From positions 1-64,000 of the forward strand of contig CAYXHM010000002.1 of the NCBI GenBank assembly GCA_964464965.1: a stretch of 64,000 bases of DNA. Direction: 5' to 3'. Every line of letters begins with the position of its first letter. Position 1 is the first letter of the stretch. The DNA comes from UBA5543 sp964464965 (GTDB lineage Bacteria; Bacteroidota; Bacteroidia; Chitinophagales; Chitinophagaceae). The notes beneath the pieces are model-generated. The model ran no database searches and was not told the DNA's origin. It saw only the letters and a list, made by a program, of their open reading frames with translations. Below, piece by piece: positions 33,371 through 41,001 of the stretch. The translations under genes and the position numbers were made by a program.

Positions 33371-34687
33371 ATGAAGAAATTATATATAGCAGGCGCTGTT
33401 GTTTTGAGTATGGCGGCATGCAAACCCAATATAGAACCAAAGGCACCTGAAAGGGGCGATGCGGATTTTTCCCGCTACCTGGCTGTAGGTAGTTCTCATA
33501 CGGCCGGTGTTACCAACGGGGCACTCTATCTTGAGGGACAATTGAACTCTTACCCGCGGATGTTATCAGAACAATTCAAAACAGTAGGCGGTGGCGACTT
33601 TAAACAACCGCTGGTGCCGGGCGAACATGGCTGGCCCATTGGTAAAAAAGTGCTGGACTATGTACAGGGCCCCTGCGATACTATGGCTTACCTTACCATC
33701 ACACCATTTAAAGGTGCATTGGATACTGCAGGCACAGGTTTAAACATCTACAGCACGGGGCCATTTAACAATATGGGATTGCCCGGTGCTAAAATAACTG
33801 ACTACTTGGTGGCTGGCTTCGGTACGCAAAACCGCTATGCGGCACGTATGTTTAACAGGCCAACTAACGCGCGTATGCTGGAGGAGATACAAAACCCGGC
33901 GCATACATTCTTTACAGCATGGCTGGGTATGGATGATGTAATGGATTACGCAGTAATGGGTGGAGAAATGCCCGGCGCACCATTCGGCCATCGTGGCAAG
34001 TTAACAGACCCATATACTTTTGAATTTGCCTACGACAGTACCGTAAACGTACTGACACGTAATGGTGCAAAAGGTGTATTGATGAACATACCTGATATAC
34101 TGGACATGCCATTTTTCAGGGCAATACCTCCGCGCAGCCTGGAGCTGGATGTGATTGAAGCCAACAAACTGAATCTGCAATACAACAGCACACAGGTACA
34201 TTTTGACGTGGGTATGAACTACTACGTTATAGAGGACACGAAAGAGCCTGATGGTTTCCGCCAGATAAGGGATGGTGAAATAATAAGGATGGATGTCCCG
34301 ATGGATTCTATTAAATGTTATGGCTGGGGCTCTGTAACACCGATGCCGGCACGCTATGTACTTACAGCTAACGAGATCACAAACATTCAACAATTTACGG
34401 GGTGGTATAATAATGCTATATCAAAAATAGCCAACAATTACAACCTACCCATAGCTGACATGAGGTATTACCTGAAGGGCGTAATAGATTCAGGCGCAAG
34501 GTACAATGGTGTGCAGTTTAATTTTAACGAGATAAACGGCAACTTCTTCTCGCTGGATGGCATACATTTTACAGGCAAGGGCAACGCATTGATAGCCAAC
34601 TCTGTTATTAATACCATCAACGATTATTACAAAGCGTCTATACCCTATGTTGACGCAAATAAATACCCGGGCACAAAACGTCCTTAA
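33371..34687 (+). CDS. SGNH/GDSL-family lipoprotein hydrolase
   Basis: 438 residues with a lipoprotein signal (SMAAC, Cys17). The block-I motif is YLAVGSSHTAG (about 37-47) with candidate nucleophile Ser41 or Ser42; the block-V Asp-x-x-His is DGIHFTGKGN (Asp396, His399). Between them lies a long insertion typical of Bacteroidota members. It is likely an esterase or lipase on the cell surface or in the periplasm. Coupled to the FadL-type transporter upstream; a terminator follows. Confidence 0.88.
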   Translation: MKKLYIAGAVVLSMAACKPNIEPKAPERGDADFSRYLAVGSSHTAGVTNGALYLEGQLNSYPRMLSEQFKTVGGGDFKQPLVPGEHGWPIGKKVLDYVQGPCDTMAYLTITPFKGALDTAGTGLNIYSTGPFNNMGLPGAKITDYLVAGFGTQNRYAARMFNRPTNARMLEEIQNPAHTFFTAWLGMDDVMDYAVMGGEMPGAPFGHRGKLTDPYTFEFAYDSTVNVLTRNGAKGVLMNIPDILDMPFFRAIPPRSLELDVIEANKLNLQYNSTQVHFDVGMNYYVIEDTKEPDGFRQIRDGEIIRMDVPMDSIKCYGWGSVTPMPARYVLTANEITNIQQFTGWYNNAISKIANNYNLPIADMRYYLKGVIDSGARYNGVQFNFNEINGNFFSLDGIHFTGKGNALIANSVINTINDYYKASIPYVDANKYPGTKRP

Positions 34688-34709
34688 TAAGACTTATCAT
34701 AATTCTTTT

Positions 34710-34749
34710 AAAGAGGGCCATGCTGTAAAAGTATGGCTCTCTTTAATTT
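34710..34749 (+). terminator. Terminator of the FadL-SGNH operon
   Basis: A 12-bp stem AAAGAGGGCCAT/ATGGCTCTCTTT (one G-T pair; 34710-34721 / 34733-34744) and then AATTTT. It overlaps the 3' end of the convergent LRR gene. Confidence 0.8.
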
Positions 34750-35594
34750 TGCGTAGGCCTATACACATTATTAGACTGCCCCACAACTTCTATACGCTGC
34801 CTGCCCGCAAACCTGGGGTTCTGGTAAAACGGTATCGTGCGCTCGTCTATATATACATTCTCCAGCGACCATATATCTGCAAAAGCAGCAGGCAAACGTA
34901 ACACACCACACCTTACCGCATCCAGTTCCTGCAGGTTTTGCAATTTTGATACAGATTCAGGAATTGTAGTAAGCAGGTTCCTGTTTATGAACAGCAGTTT
35001 TAATGAAGTAAGGTTGCCAATATGTTCCGGCAATACTTCCAGGTAATTATTACCAACATCCAGCACTTCTAATTTTTTCAGTTTTATAATATTATTGTTC
35101 AGCCTTTTGAAGCGGTTGGAGTTTAAACGAAGGGCTGTAAGTTGCTCAAGGCGGCCTATACCATCCGGCAATACTTCCAGTTCATTCCCGGACAGGCTCA
35201 ATTTTCTTAGTTTTTTCAGACTACCTATACAGTCGGGAAGAGTTGTAATATAATTATACGACAGGGACAGCTCTTCTAATTGATTTAGTGCGCATAGTCC
35301 CGCCGGGATATCTTTTAGCTGGTTCCTGAACAGCAGCAATCTTTTCAGCTTCTTACATTTGAATAATGAAGGTGGTAAGTATGCGATTTCATTGTTACTC
35401 AGGTCAAGTTCCTCAAGATTAGGAAACTGGTCAAGTATATCGGGTATAGAATCCAGTTCCTGGAATACGATCCTGATTTTCCGTACGTCTGTTCTGTTTT
35501 CCAGGGCAGTATTCCATCTGCGGTATGTACCGTCGGCAGTAGCTTGCGCTATGCAAAACAATAGCAGGCAATATGTGAGTAATAACCGTTTCAT
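34743..35594 (-). CDS. Secreted leucine-rich-repeat protein
   Basis: 283 residues with a signal peptide (MKRLLLTYCLLLFCIAQATA). Residues about 52-240 are roughly eight consecutive 23-residue LRRs of the pattern LxxLxLSxNxLxxLPxxIGxLxxL (LEELDLSNNEIAYLPPSLF, LRKLSLSGNELEVLPDGIG, LEVLDVGNNYLEVLPEHIG). This SDS22/plant-like type binds proteins. Export implies an envelope or external role; the partner is unknown. Its end overlaps the terminator of the convergent operon. Confidence 0.92.
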   Translation of the reverse strand: MKRLLLTYCLLLFCIAQATADGTYRRWNTALENRTDVRKIRIVFQELDSIPDILDQFPNLEELDLSNNEIAYLPPSLFKCKKLKRLLLFRNQLKDIPAGLCALNQLEELSLSYNYITTLPDCIGSLKKLRKLSLSGNELEVLPDGIGRLEQLTALRLNSNRFKRLNNNIIKLKKLEVLDVGNNYLEVLPEHIGNLTSLKLLFINRNLLTTIPESVSKLQNLQELDAVRCGVLRLPAAFADIWSLENVYIDERTIPFYQNPRFAGRQRIEVVGQSNNVYRPTQN

Positions 35595-35728
35595 AGTCCT
35601 GTCGATATATGTAATACAATACCCTGTATTAAAGTTACGAATACATGATAAAATAATTGTCTGTTTTATGTAGGAAAATGCAACTCTACTACATTGTTGA
35701 GTAACTTTAAGTATAAAGTAATACTGTT

Positions 35729-36304
35729 ATGAATAAAAAAGACAGAACACCACCTGAAAAGCAAACGTCTGACCTGCTAAAAACTGAAGATGAACAACTG
35801 AAGAAACTGCATAAGATAGTAACCAAAGCCCTGGCCGAAGAGACATTACTTACAAAAAACCTGGCTACCCCGCCAGAAGAACATGCAAGTATAGGTCAAA
35901 AAATATCAGATAACATTGCAAAATTCGGGGGTAGCTGGAGGTTTATTATTTCATTCCTGCTAATATTAGTGGCGTGGATCGTGTACAATTCACTTGTAGC
36001 AGGCAGCGCTTTCGATCCTTACCCCTTTATCCTTATGAACCTGGTATTGTCCTGCGTTGCAGCATTGCAGGCACCTATTATTATGATGAGCCAGAACCGT
36101 ACAGAGGAAAGAGACAGGCAACGCGCTGAAAATGACTATATGGTAAACCTGAAAGCTGAACTGGAGATACGCAGCCTCAGTGCAAAAATAGACCTGCTGA
36201 TAGAAGAGCAATTGAGAACCGTTTATGAATTGCAGGTAGCACAACTGGAACAGATGAAAAACATGAAAGAAGACATCAATCTTATCAAAGCTCAAAAAGG
36301 ATAA
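35729..36304 (+). CDS. DUF1003 membrane protein
   Basis: 191 residues: a charged cytoplasmic N-terminus with helix HKIVTKALAEETLLTKN, the DUF1003 core IGQKISDNIAKFGGSWRFIISF, two membrane helices (FIISFLLILVAWIVYNSLV and FILMNLVLSCVAALQAPIIMM), the family motif MMSQNRTEERDRQRAENDYMVNLKAE, and a coiled-coil tail. The function of the family is unknown. The cyclophilin gene follows after 57 bp on the same strand. Confidence 0.92.
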   Translation: MNKKDRTPPEKQTSDLLKTEDEQLKKLHKIVTKALAEETLLTKNLATPPEEHASIGQKISDNIAKFGGSWRFIISFLLILVAWIVYNSLVAGSAFDPYPFILMNLVLSCVAALQAPIIMMSQNRTEERDRQRAENDYMVNLKAELEIRSLSAKIDLLIEEQLRTVYELQVAQLEQMKNMKEDINLIKAQKG

Positions 36305-36361
36305 GTTTATAAGTTGTGATATGGTTATTGTATCTTACTCATACTATATAACAACTGCTGT

Positions 36362-37156
36362 ATGAAAAAGCTAAAACACATCTGCCTTATTGCATTAACT
36401 ATCCTGTTTTTCAATAATACACGGGCACAATCTGAAGCTACATTTTATACCAGTATGGGTGCCTTTAAAATCAATTTGACAGATACGCTTACACCTGTCA
36501 CCGTAGATAGCTTCATAGCGCGGGTGGCTGAAAAATTTTATGACGGATTGATCTTTCACCGTGTCATTAAAAACTTTATGATACAGGGGGGTGACCCTAA
36601 TGGAAATGGTACAGGCGGCCCGGGGTATTCTTTTAAAGATGAATTTCATCCAACTTTAAAAAACATACCTGCTGCGCTGGCTATGGCAAACGCAGGGCCA
36701 AATACTAATGGCTCCCAGTTTTTTATCAACCTGGTGGTGAACGATCATCTTGATAATAAGCATACTGTATTTGGCATGGTCCATACGGGCTTTGATATTG
36801 TACAAGCCATTGGCAATGTTCCTACAGCAGGTGCTCCCACTAATAAACCCCTTGCCGATGTTGTTATAGACAGCATACGTATAACAAAATTTGCAGCAAC
36901 AGTTAAAAATATCCATAATAGCACCGCTGTGAAAATATATCCCAACCCAACAACTACAGGCAGCTTCAACATACAATTGCCAGCAGGAAGAACTGATATC
37001 GTAATTACAGACGTAAGTGGCAAAGTAATATATACTACCAGGGTAAATGGACAAAAGGAGTTCGTTGCCGACATCAGCTATGCACCACCGGGGCTATACT
37101 ATGTTCATTTATCCGGTACTGATGGAATATTTCAAGGGAAGATTTTGTTGCAGTGA
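36362..37156 (+). CDS. Secreted cyclophilin-type peptidyl-prolyl isomerase with T9SS sorting domain
   Basis: 264 residues: signal peptide (1-22, ending TRAQ), cyclophilin domain about 24-180 (FYDGLIFHRVIKNFMIQGGDP, GGPGYSFKDEF, ALAMANAGPNTNGSQFFI, and HTVFGMVHTGFDIV), then a C-terminal domain of about 75 residues (VKIYPNPTTTGSFNIQLP, ITDVSGKVIYTT, LPPGLYYVHL-like PPGLYYVHLSG) that matches the type A T9SS sorting domain. Arg in FHRV and FFIN in the active site are intact, so it should catalyse proline isomerisation. The tail predicts export through the outer membrane and surface attachment or release, unusual for a folding catalyst. Confidence 0.93.
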   Translation: MKKLKHICLIALTILFFNNTRAQSEATFYTSMGAFKINLTDTLTPVTVDSFIARVAEKFYDGLIFHRVIKNFMIQGGDPNGNGTGGPGYSFKDEFHPTLKNIPAALAMANAGPNTNGSQFFINLVVNDHLDNKHTVFGMVHTGFDIVQAIGNVPTAGAPTNKPLADVVIDSIRITKFAATVKNIHNSTAVKIYPNPTTTGSFNIQLPAGRTDIVITDVSGKVIYTTRVNGQKEFVADISYAPPGLYYVHLSGTDGIFQGKILLQ

Positions 37157-37163
37157 TGCTTTA

Positions 37164-37706
37164 TTATTTACCAGCTGGGGACTTATTCTCAGGCAACAAC
37201 TTCAGGTTAAAAGCATACTCTGTATATTGCTGCTCATTCATCTCTTTCTTCATTTGTGTCAATACCAGGTGAACTTTAGGATATTGCGCACTGGTAAATT
37301 CCATAGTAAGGTTGTCGCCCACCATTGCCAGTGTATCTGTTACCGGCACGAAACCGCGGGTACCGAAATCTGCAATAATACCATCTACAATATGCCTGCT
37401 GCCTGTATAAAACATCAGTGTCACAATGTAGCTTTTACCTGTTAATGAATATTCAACCCTGTTAGGTAATACCACCCAGGGATTATCATCGTATGGCTCT
37501 GAAACCTTGCTGTAGTATTCGTACACGGAAAAATCTTCAGTTTCATTTTTATTGCCGGCTTCAAAACCTTTCGGAATAAGCATAGCACTGACACAGTCAT
37601 TATTTTTGCACTGAAGCATGTCCAACATTTCTATAGCTGTTACGGGCTGGGCTGTAGCCTGTATTGTGAAAATAATCGCGGCTAAAGAGAAGAATATCTT
37701 TTTCAT
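37164..37706 (-). CDS. Secreted protein of unknown function
   Basis: 180 residues with a signal peptide (MKKIFFSLAAIIFTIQATAQ). The mature part has mixed alpha/beta character, two cysteines (LQCKNNDCVS) close together that could form a disulfide, and strands such as RVEYSLTGKSYIVTLMFYTG. No recognisable family. It converges on the cyclophilin gene, with seven bases between the two stops. Confidence 0.7.
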   Translation of the reverse strand: MKKIFFSLAAIIFTIQATAQPVTAIEMLDMLQCKNNDCVSAMLIPKGFEAGNKNETEDFSVYEYYSKVSEPYDDNPWVVLPNRVEYSLTGKSYIVTLMFYTGSRHIVDGIIADFGTRGFVPVTDTLAMVGDNLTMEFTSAQYPKVHLVLTQMKKEMNEQQYTEYAFNLKLLPENKSPAGK

Positions 37707-37807
37707 ATACCGTCAGTTTGATACATCATCAACAAAAATTGAGGCATATATGTTTATCCTCCAACGTTAAAAAGAATACATCAGCCCTCAATGATTATAA
37801 GAGTGTG

Positions 37808-38260
37808 TCATTCAACGTTTTCTATCACAAATAGTTTCCCATTTAGCGTATAAGTATCACCTGCTTTCTTACCCTTTAGCTGCACGCCTATTGGCGATGC
37901 GATTGATACTATATAATATTTATTGTCGCCAACAGTAGCACTTCCAGCGCTGATGGCTATATAAAAACTACCAGCACTTGTGCGTACCAAACTTCCCGGT
38001 TTTACAATTGCCGATATGGCGCCAGGGCTTATAGTGTCTAATATCGCCTGCTCAGATCTGGCTTTCGCAAGCCTTTCAATGTTCATATTGATGTCCTGTT
38101 GCAGCATCTCGCGGGTGGTTTCATATTTATCACCCATACTGCTTTTGGTATCGCCGGCTATTGCTTCGCGCCTGTCTGCGATGGCCGCCTCTATATCCCT
38201 GATGTTATTATCAAGATACAGCCGGCTGAACTGATGTAGTTGTTCCTTCAGTTCACTCAT
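37808..38260 (-). CDS. GreA/GreB C-terminal-domain-like protein
   Basis: 150 residues from the ATG at 38260, which overlaps the stop of the upstream GNAT gene (ATGA), so the pair is translationally coupled. The N-terminal 70 residues are helical (LKEQLHQFSRLYLDNNI, YETTREMLQQDINMNIERL). The C-terminal part (VKPGSLVRTSAGSFYIAISAG ... YYIVSIASPIGVQLKGKKAGDTYTLNGKLFVIENVE) resembles the FKBP-like domain of Gre transcript-cleavage factors, including the SPIG.L.GK.GD pattern. It may bind RNA polymerase. It is sometimes annotated otherwise in Bacteroidota, so the function remains open. Confidence 0.7.
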   Translation of the reverse strand: MSELKEQLHQFSRLYLDNNIRDIEAAIADRREAIAGDTKSSMGDKYETTREMLQQDINMNIERLAKARSEQAILDTISPGAISAIVKPGSLVRTSAGSFYIAISAGSATVGDNKYYIVSIASPIGVQLKGKKAGDTYTLNGKLFVIENVE

Positions 38261-38691
38261 ACATCCATCTCCATTTCGTACAGGTCTATACCTTTCGCCC
38301 AAAAATCTTTTTCTCTGCGTTTAAGGGTAAAGCCGAACTTCTCATAGAATTTATCTGTGAATTGCGACGTGCGCACCTTGATTTTTTTGTATCCTTTATG
38401 TTTCAATTCAGCAATATTATAATCAACCAATTGCCGACCGACTCCTTTTTTCTGATAATGCGGGTGAACTATGTACCAGGATAATATGCCCAAGTCATCT
38501 TTCATGTTATGACCGCCATAACCAATTAACTTACTTTCCTCTTTGCAGACGTAAAAATTGTCTGCATAATTATCGAGGAACATAATTAAGTCCGCCTCTT
38601 CCTCTGCCGCGAAGTAGCCGGGCACATTCAGCCTGAATATGTTTAACAGTGCTTCCCTGTCTTTGTCGTTATATTCCTCTATCGTGTACAC
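38257..38691 (-). CDS. GNAT-family N-acetyltransferase
   Basis: 144 residues with the GNAT fold: strand IGYGGHNMKDDLGILSWYIVHPHYQKKGVGRQLVDYNI containing the acetyl-CoA pyrophosphate loop (QKKGVG), then KKIKVRTSQFTDKFYEKFGFTLKRREKDFW. The substrate is unknown. It overlaps the GreA-like gene by four bases downstream, and the OsmC gene ends seven bases upstream, so the three (OsmC, GNAT, GreA-like) probably form one operon. Confidence 0.88.
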   Translation of the reverse strand: MYTIEEYNDKDREALLNIFRLNVPGYFAAEEEADLIMFLDNYADNFYVCKEESKLIGYGGHNMKDDLGILSWYIVHPHYQKKGVGRQLVDYNIAELKHKGYKKIKVRTSQFTDKFYEKFGFTLKRREKDFWAKGIDLYEMEMDV

Positions 38692-38697
38692 TTAATG

Positions 38698-39165
38698 TTA
38701 CCTGGCTTTACACTCCGGCTGATGTTTTACAGGAAAGTTGCATGAGTTGGCTATAAAACATTTGTCATGAGCCTGATCGTGGAGTGCATTTGCCTCGGCT
38801 ATTCTTGATACATCGGTGATGGTGACTATAGGGTGAAGCACTACTTCTGTAAAACGTCCACTACCCATGGCCGGCATTTCCAGGTTAGCTGTTGCATTAT
38901 CAACATAGCCTGTAACAACTATACCTGCATCAGCACACAGGTGCAGGTACCAAAGCATGTGGCAACTCGATAATGAATACAGGAACATGTCTTCAGGATT
39001 GTACTTACTGCCATCGCCCCTGAAGGGGACATCAGAAGAACATGGCAAATCCGGTTTATTATTGACTGACAAAGTGTGGCTTCTTTCATATGCATCGTAG
39101 CGTGTAGTGCCTTCACCTTTGTTGCCTGTCCATGTTATGGTTGCTGCGTAGTTATGGTTAGCCAT
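38698..39165 (-). CDS. OsmC/Ohr-family protein
   Basis: 155 residues. The two reactive cysteines of the family are present: one in LYSLSSCHMLWYLHLC and one in DKCFIANSC, together with the N-terminal RYDAYERSHTL strand. OsmC-type proteins reduce organic hydroperoxides by a thiol mechanism. First in a likely operon with the GNAT and GreA-like genes; radA lies 41 bp upstream in the same direction and may be co-transcribed. Confidence 0.9.
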   Translation of the reverse strand: MANHNYAATITWTGNKGEGTTRYDAYERSHTLSVNNKPDLPCSSDVPFRGDGSKYNPEDMFLYSLSSCHMLWYLHLCADAGIVVTGYVDNATANLEMPAMGSGRFTEVVLHPIVTITDVSRIAEANALHDQAHDKCFIANSCNFPVKHQPECKAR

Positions 39166-39205
39166 TTTAAAACTTGTTTCGTGTCAGACTAAGATTCAAT
39201 TTACG

Positions 39206-40579
39206 TCAAAACATCATTCGGTACACATCTTCTACTTTATTAGCGGTTTTTATTTCTATGGTATAATGCTTTACATCCAGTCCTTTGGCATTAGCCTTGG
39301 GTATGATGATGACATCCATACCCAGCTTATCGGCTTCGGCTATGCGTTGGTCTATACGGTTCACCGCTCGTATTTCACCGGACAATCCTATCTCACCTAC
39401 AAAACAGATATTAGATGGCAGCGCTTTATCTTCATAACTGGATAGCAATGCACATACAACTGCTAACTCTATAGAAGGGTCTTCTACTTTTATACCGCCT
39501 GCTATATTCACAAATACATCCTTCGCACCAAAATGAAAACCACCACGTTTTTCCAATACAGCCAGTAACAGTTGCAACCTGCGCAGGTCCATACCGCTGA
39601 CAGTACGTTGCGGGGTGCCATACACTGCTTGTGTTGCCAACGCCTGTACTTCTATCATCAGCGGGCGGGCACCCTCCATCGTACTGGCAATTGCTATGCC
39701 ACTCAACGGTTCATCATGCTGAGACAATAATATCTCAGACGGATTGCTGACAGGGCGCATACCAGTGCCTATCATTTCATATATCCCCAGTTCTGAAGTG
39801 GAACCGAAACGGTTCTTTATAGTACGCAGTATCCTGTATGCATAGTGCCTGTCGCCTTCAAACTGAAGCACAGTATCTACCATATGCTCCAATACTTTTG
39901 GACCTGCGATGTTACCATCTTTAGTAATATGCCCAATGATGCATACCGGTACGTTGCTGGCTTTCGCAAATCTTTGTAATTCTGCAGCACACTCCCGCAC
40001 CTGCGACACACTGCCTGCAGCAGATTCTACATATGGCGATTCCAATGTCTGTATAGAATCTACAATAATTAATTGCGGGCGTACTTTTTTTACTTCCTGG
40101 AAGATTGTAGCTGTATCTGTTGCAGTAAGCAAATAAAGATTTTCATTTTTGATACCGATTCTTTCCGCGCGTAGTTTCACCTGCTCAGCACTTTCTTCTC
40201 CTGATACGTATAAGGTTGATATGGTATTCCATTGCAATGCATTTTGCAGGAACAAAGTTGATTTACCAATGCCCGGCTCACCTGCTACAAGTATTACCGA
40301 GCCCGGTACTACACCACCACCCAGTACCCTGTTCAGTTCCGGGTCAGGCGTAATCATACGTGTATCTGTCTGCGGTGTTATTTCTGATAGCTTACGAGCT
40401 TTACGTAAGTCTTTTGCCGCGTCATCCCATTCTGTATTTTGTTTATTCGCTTTGTCTTCGCGTTGTATTACTTCTTCTACAAAACTATTCCATGCGCCGC
40501 AAGATGGGCACTTGCCAGTCCATTTAGGTGTTTCATGTCCACACTGCTGACAGAAGAAAGCTGATTTGATTTTTGCCAT
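39206..40579 (-). CDS. radA: DNA repair protein RadA
   Basis: 457 residues. N-terminal zinc finger (Cys10, Cys13, Cys24, Cys27), a RecA-like ATPase with Walker A GEPGIGKST (100-108) and Walker B LIIVDSI, the RadA-specific KNRFG motif (255-259), and a Lon-protease-like C-terminal domain (GGIKVEDPSIELAVVCALLSS, GEIGLSGEIRAV). RadA drives branch migration of recombination intermediates. Its leader contains a promoter-like box and an intrinsic-terminator hairpin only 26 bp before the ATG. Confidence 0.97.
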   Translation of the reverse strand: MAKIKSAFFCQQCGHETPKWTGKCPSCGAWNSFVEEVIQREDKANKQNTEWDDAAKDLRKARKLSEITPQTDTRMITPDPELNRVLGGGVVPGSVILVAGEPGIGKSTLFLQNALQWNTISTLYVSGEESAEQVKLRAERIGIKNENLYLLTATDTATIFQEVKKVRPQLIIVDSIQTLESPYVESAAGSVSQVRECAAELQRFAKASNVPVCIIGHITKDGNIAGPKVLEHMVDTVLQFEGDRHYAYRILRTIKNRFGSTSELGIYEMIGTGMRPVSNPSEILLSQHDEPLSGIAIASTMEGARPLMIEVQALATQAVYGTPQRTVSGMDLRRLQLLLAVLEKRGGFHFGAKDVFVNIAGGIKVEDPSIELAVVCALLSSYEDKALPSNICFVGEIGLSGEIRAVNRIDQRIAEADKLGMDVIIIPKANAKGLDVKHYTIEIKTANKVEDVYRMMF

Positions 40580-40604
40580 GGGCCTTAAAGTTAAGACAAA
40601 AGAA

Positions 40605-40635
40605 AAGAGCCATCGGGAAGAATCCCGCGGCTCTT
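40605..40635 (-). terminator. Hairpin terminator or attenuator in the radA leader
   Basis: On the minus strand: AAGAGCC, small bulge, CGGGA-type inner stem, 4-nt loop, complementary arms, then TTTTCTTTTG. It is a good intrinsic terminator but sits between the candidate radA promoter and radA, with no other minus-strand gene upstream to terminate. Confidence 0.6.
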
Positions 40636-41001
40636 ACTTACTAACCCATTAAATTCACAACTTGACACAAATGTAGCAAACTGCGGGCTATCAAAAAAAT
40701 GGAAAGTTTACGTTATGTGATAGTTTTTTTGATATTAGAAAATAGTATTATGATTTATTTTCAGGCTATGATTTGACTATCAAGGGCTTGCGTATAAATT
40801 ACATTTTTTAACATGCCTAACATAGTTAATAAAAACGATTGCATCATAAATAAAATAATAATTTCTATTCGTTTATTTAATAATATATCTATTTCATAGA
40901 TGAGTTTATGCAATTTTCATAGCTAAACTCATTTCCCATTTGAGCGTTAAAAACGTACTTTTGCATTTCTCAATTTTTACATAAAAAACCAACTGCAAAC
41001 T
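40636..41001. other. Divergent radA/purL intergenic region
   Basis: AT-rich. It contains the radA leader promoter, a 9-bp inverted repeat ATGAGTTTA/TAAACTCAT (40900-40908 / 40924-40932) that could be an operator for purL, and TACTTTTG (40956-40963), a likely purL -7 box 39 bp before its ATG. A 25-codon hydrophobic ORF at 40699-40776 has no supporting signals. Confidence 0.5.
40668..40695 (-). promoter_or_regulatory. Candidate promoter of the radA leader
   Basis: On the minus strand TTTG (40692-40695), 16-bp spacer, TACATTTG (40668-40675). Predicted start near 40661, so a transcript of about 57 bases would end at the hairpin at 40605 unless it reads through into radA. Confidence 0.45.

Noticed and set aside
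40699..40776. 25-codon hydrophobic ORF between radA and purL
   Set aside because: No ribosome-binding or promoter signal; it starts in an A run and looks like AT-rich chance.
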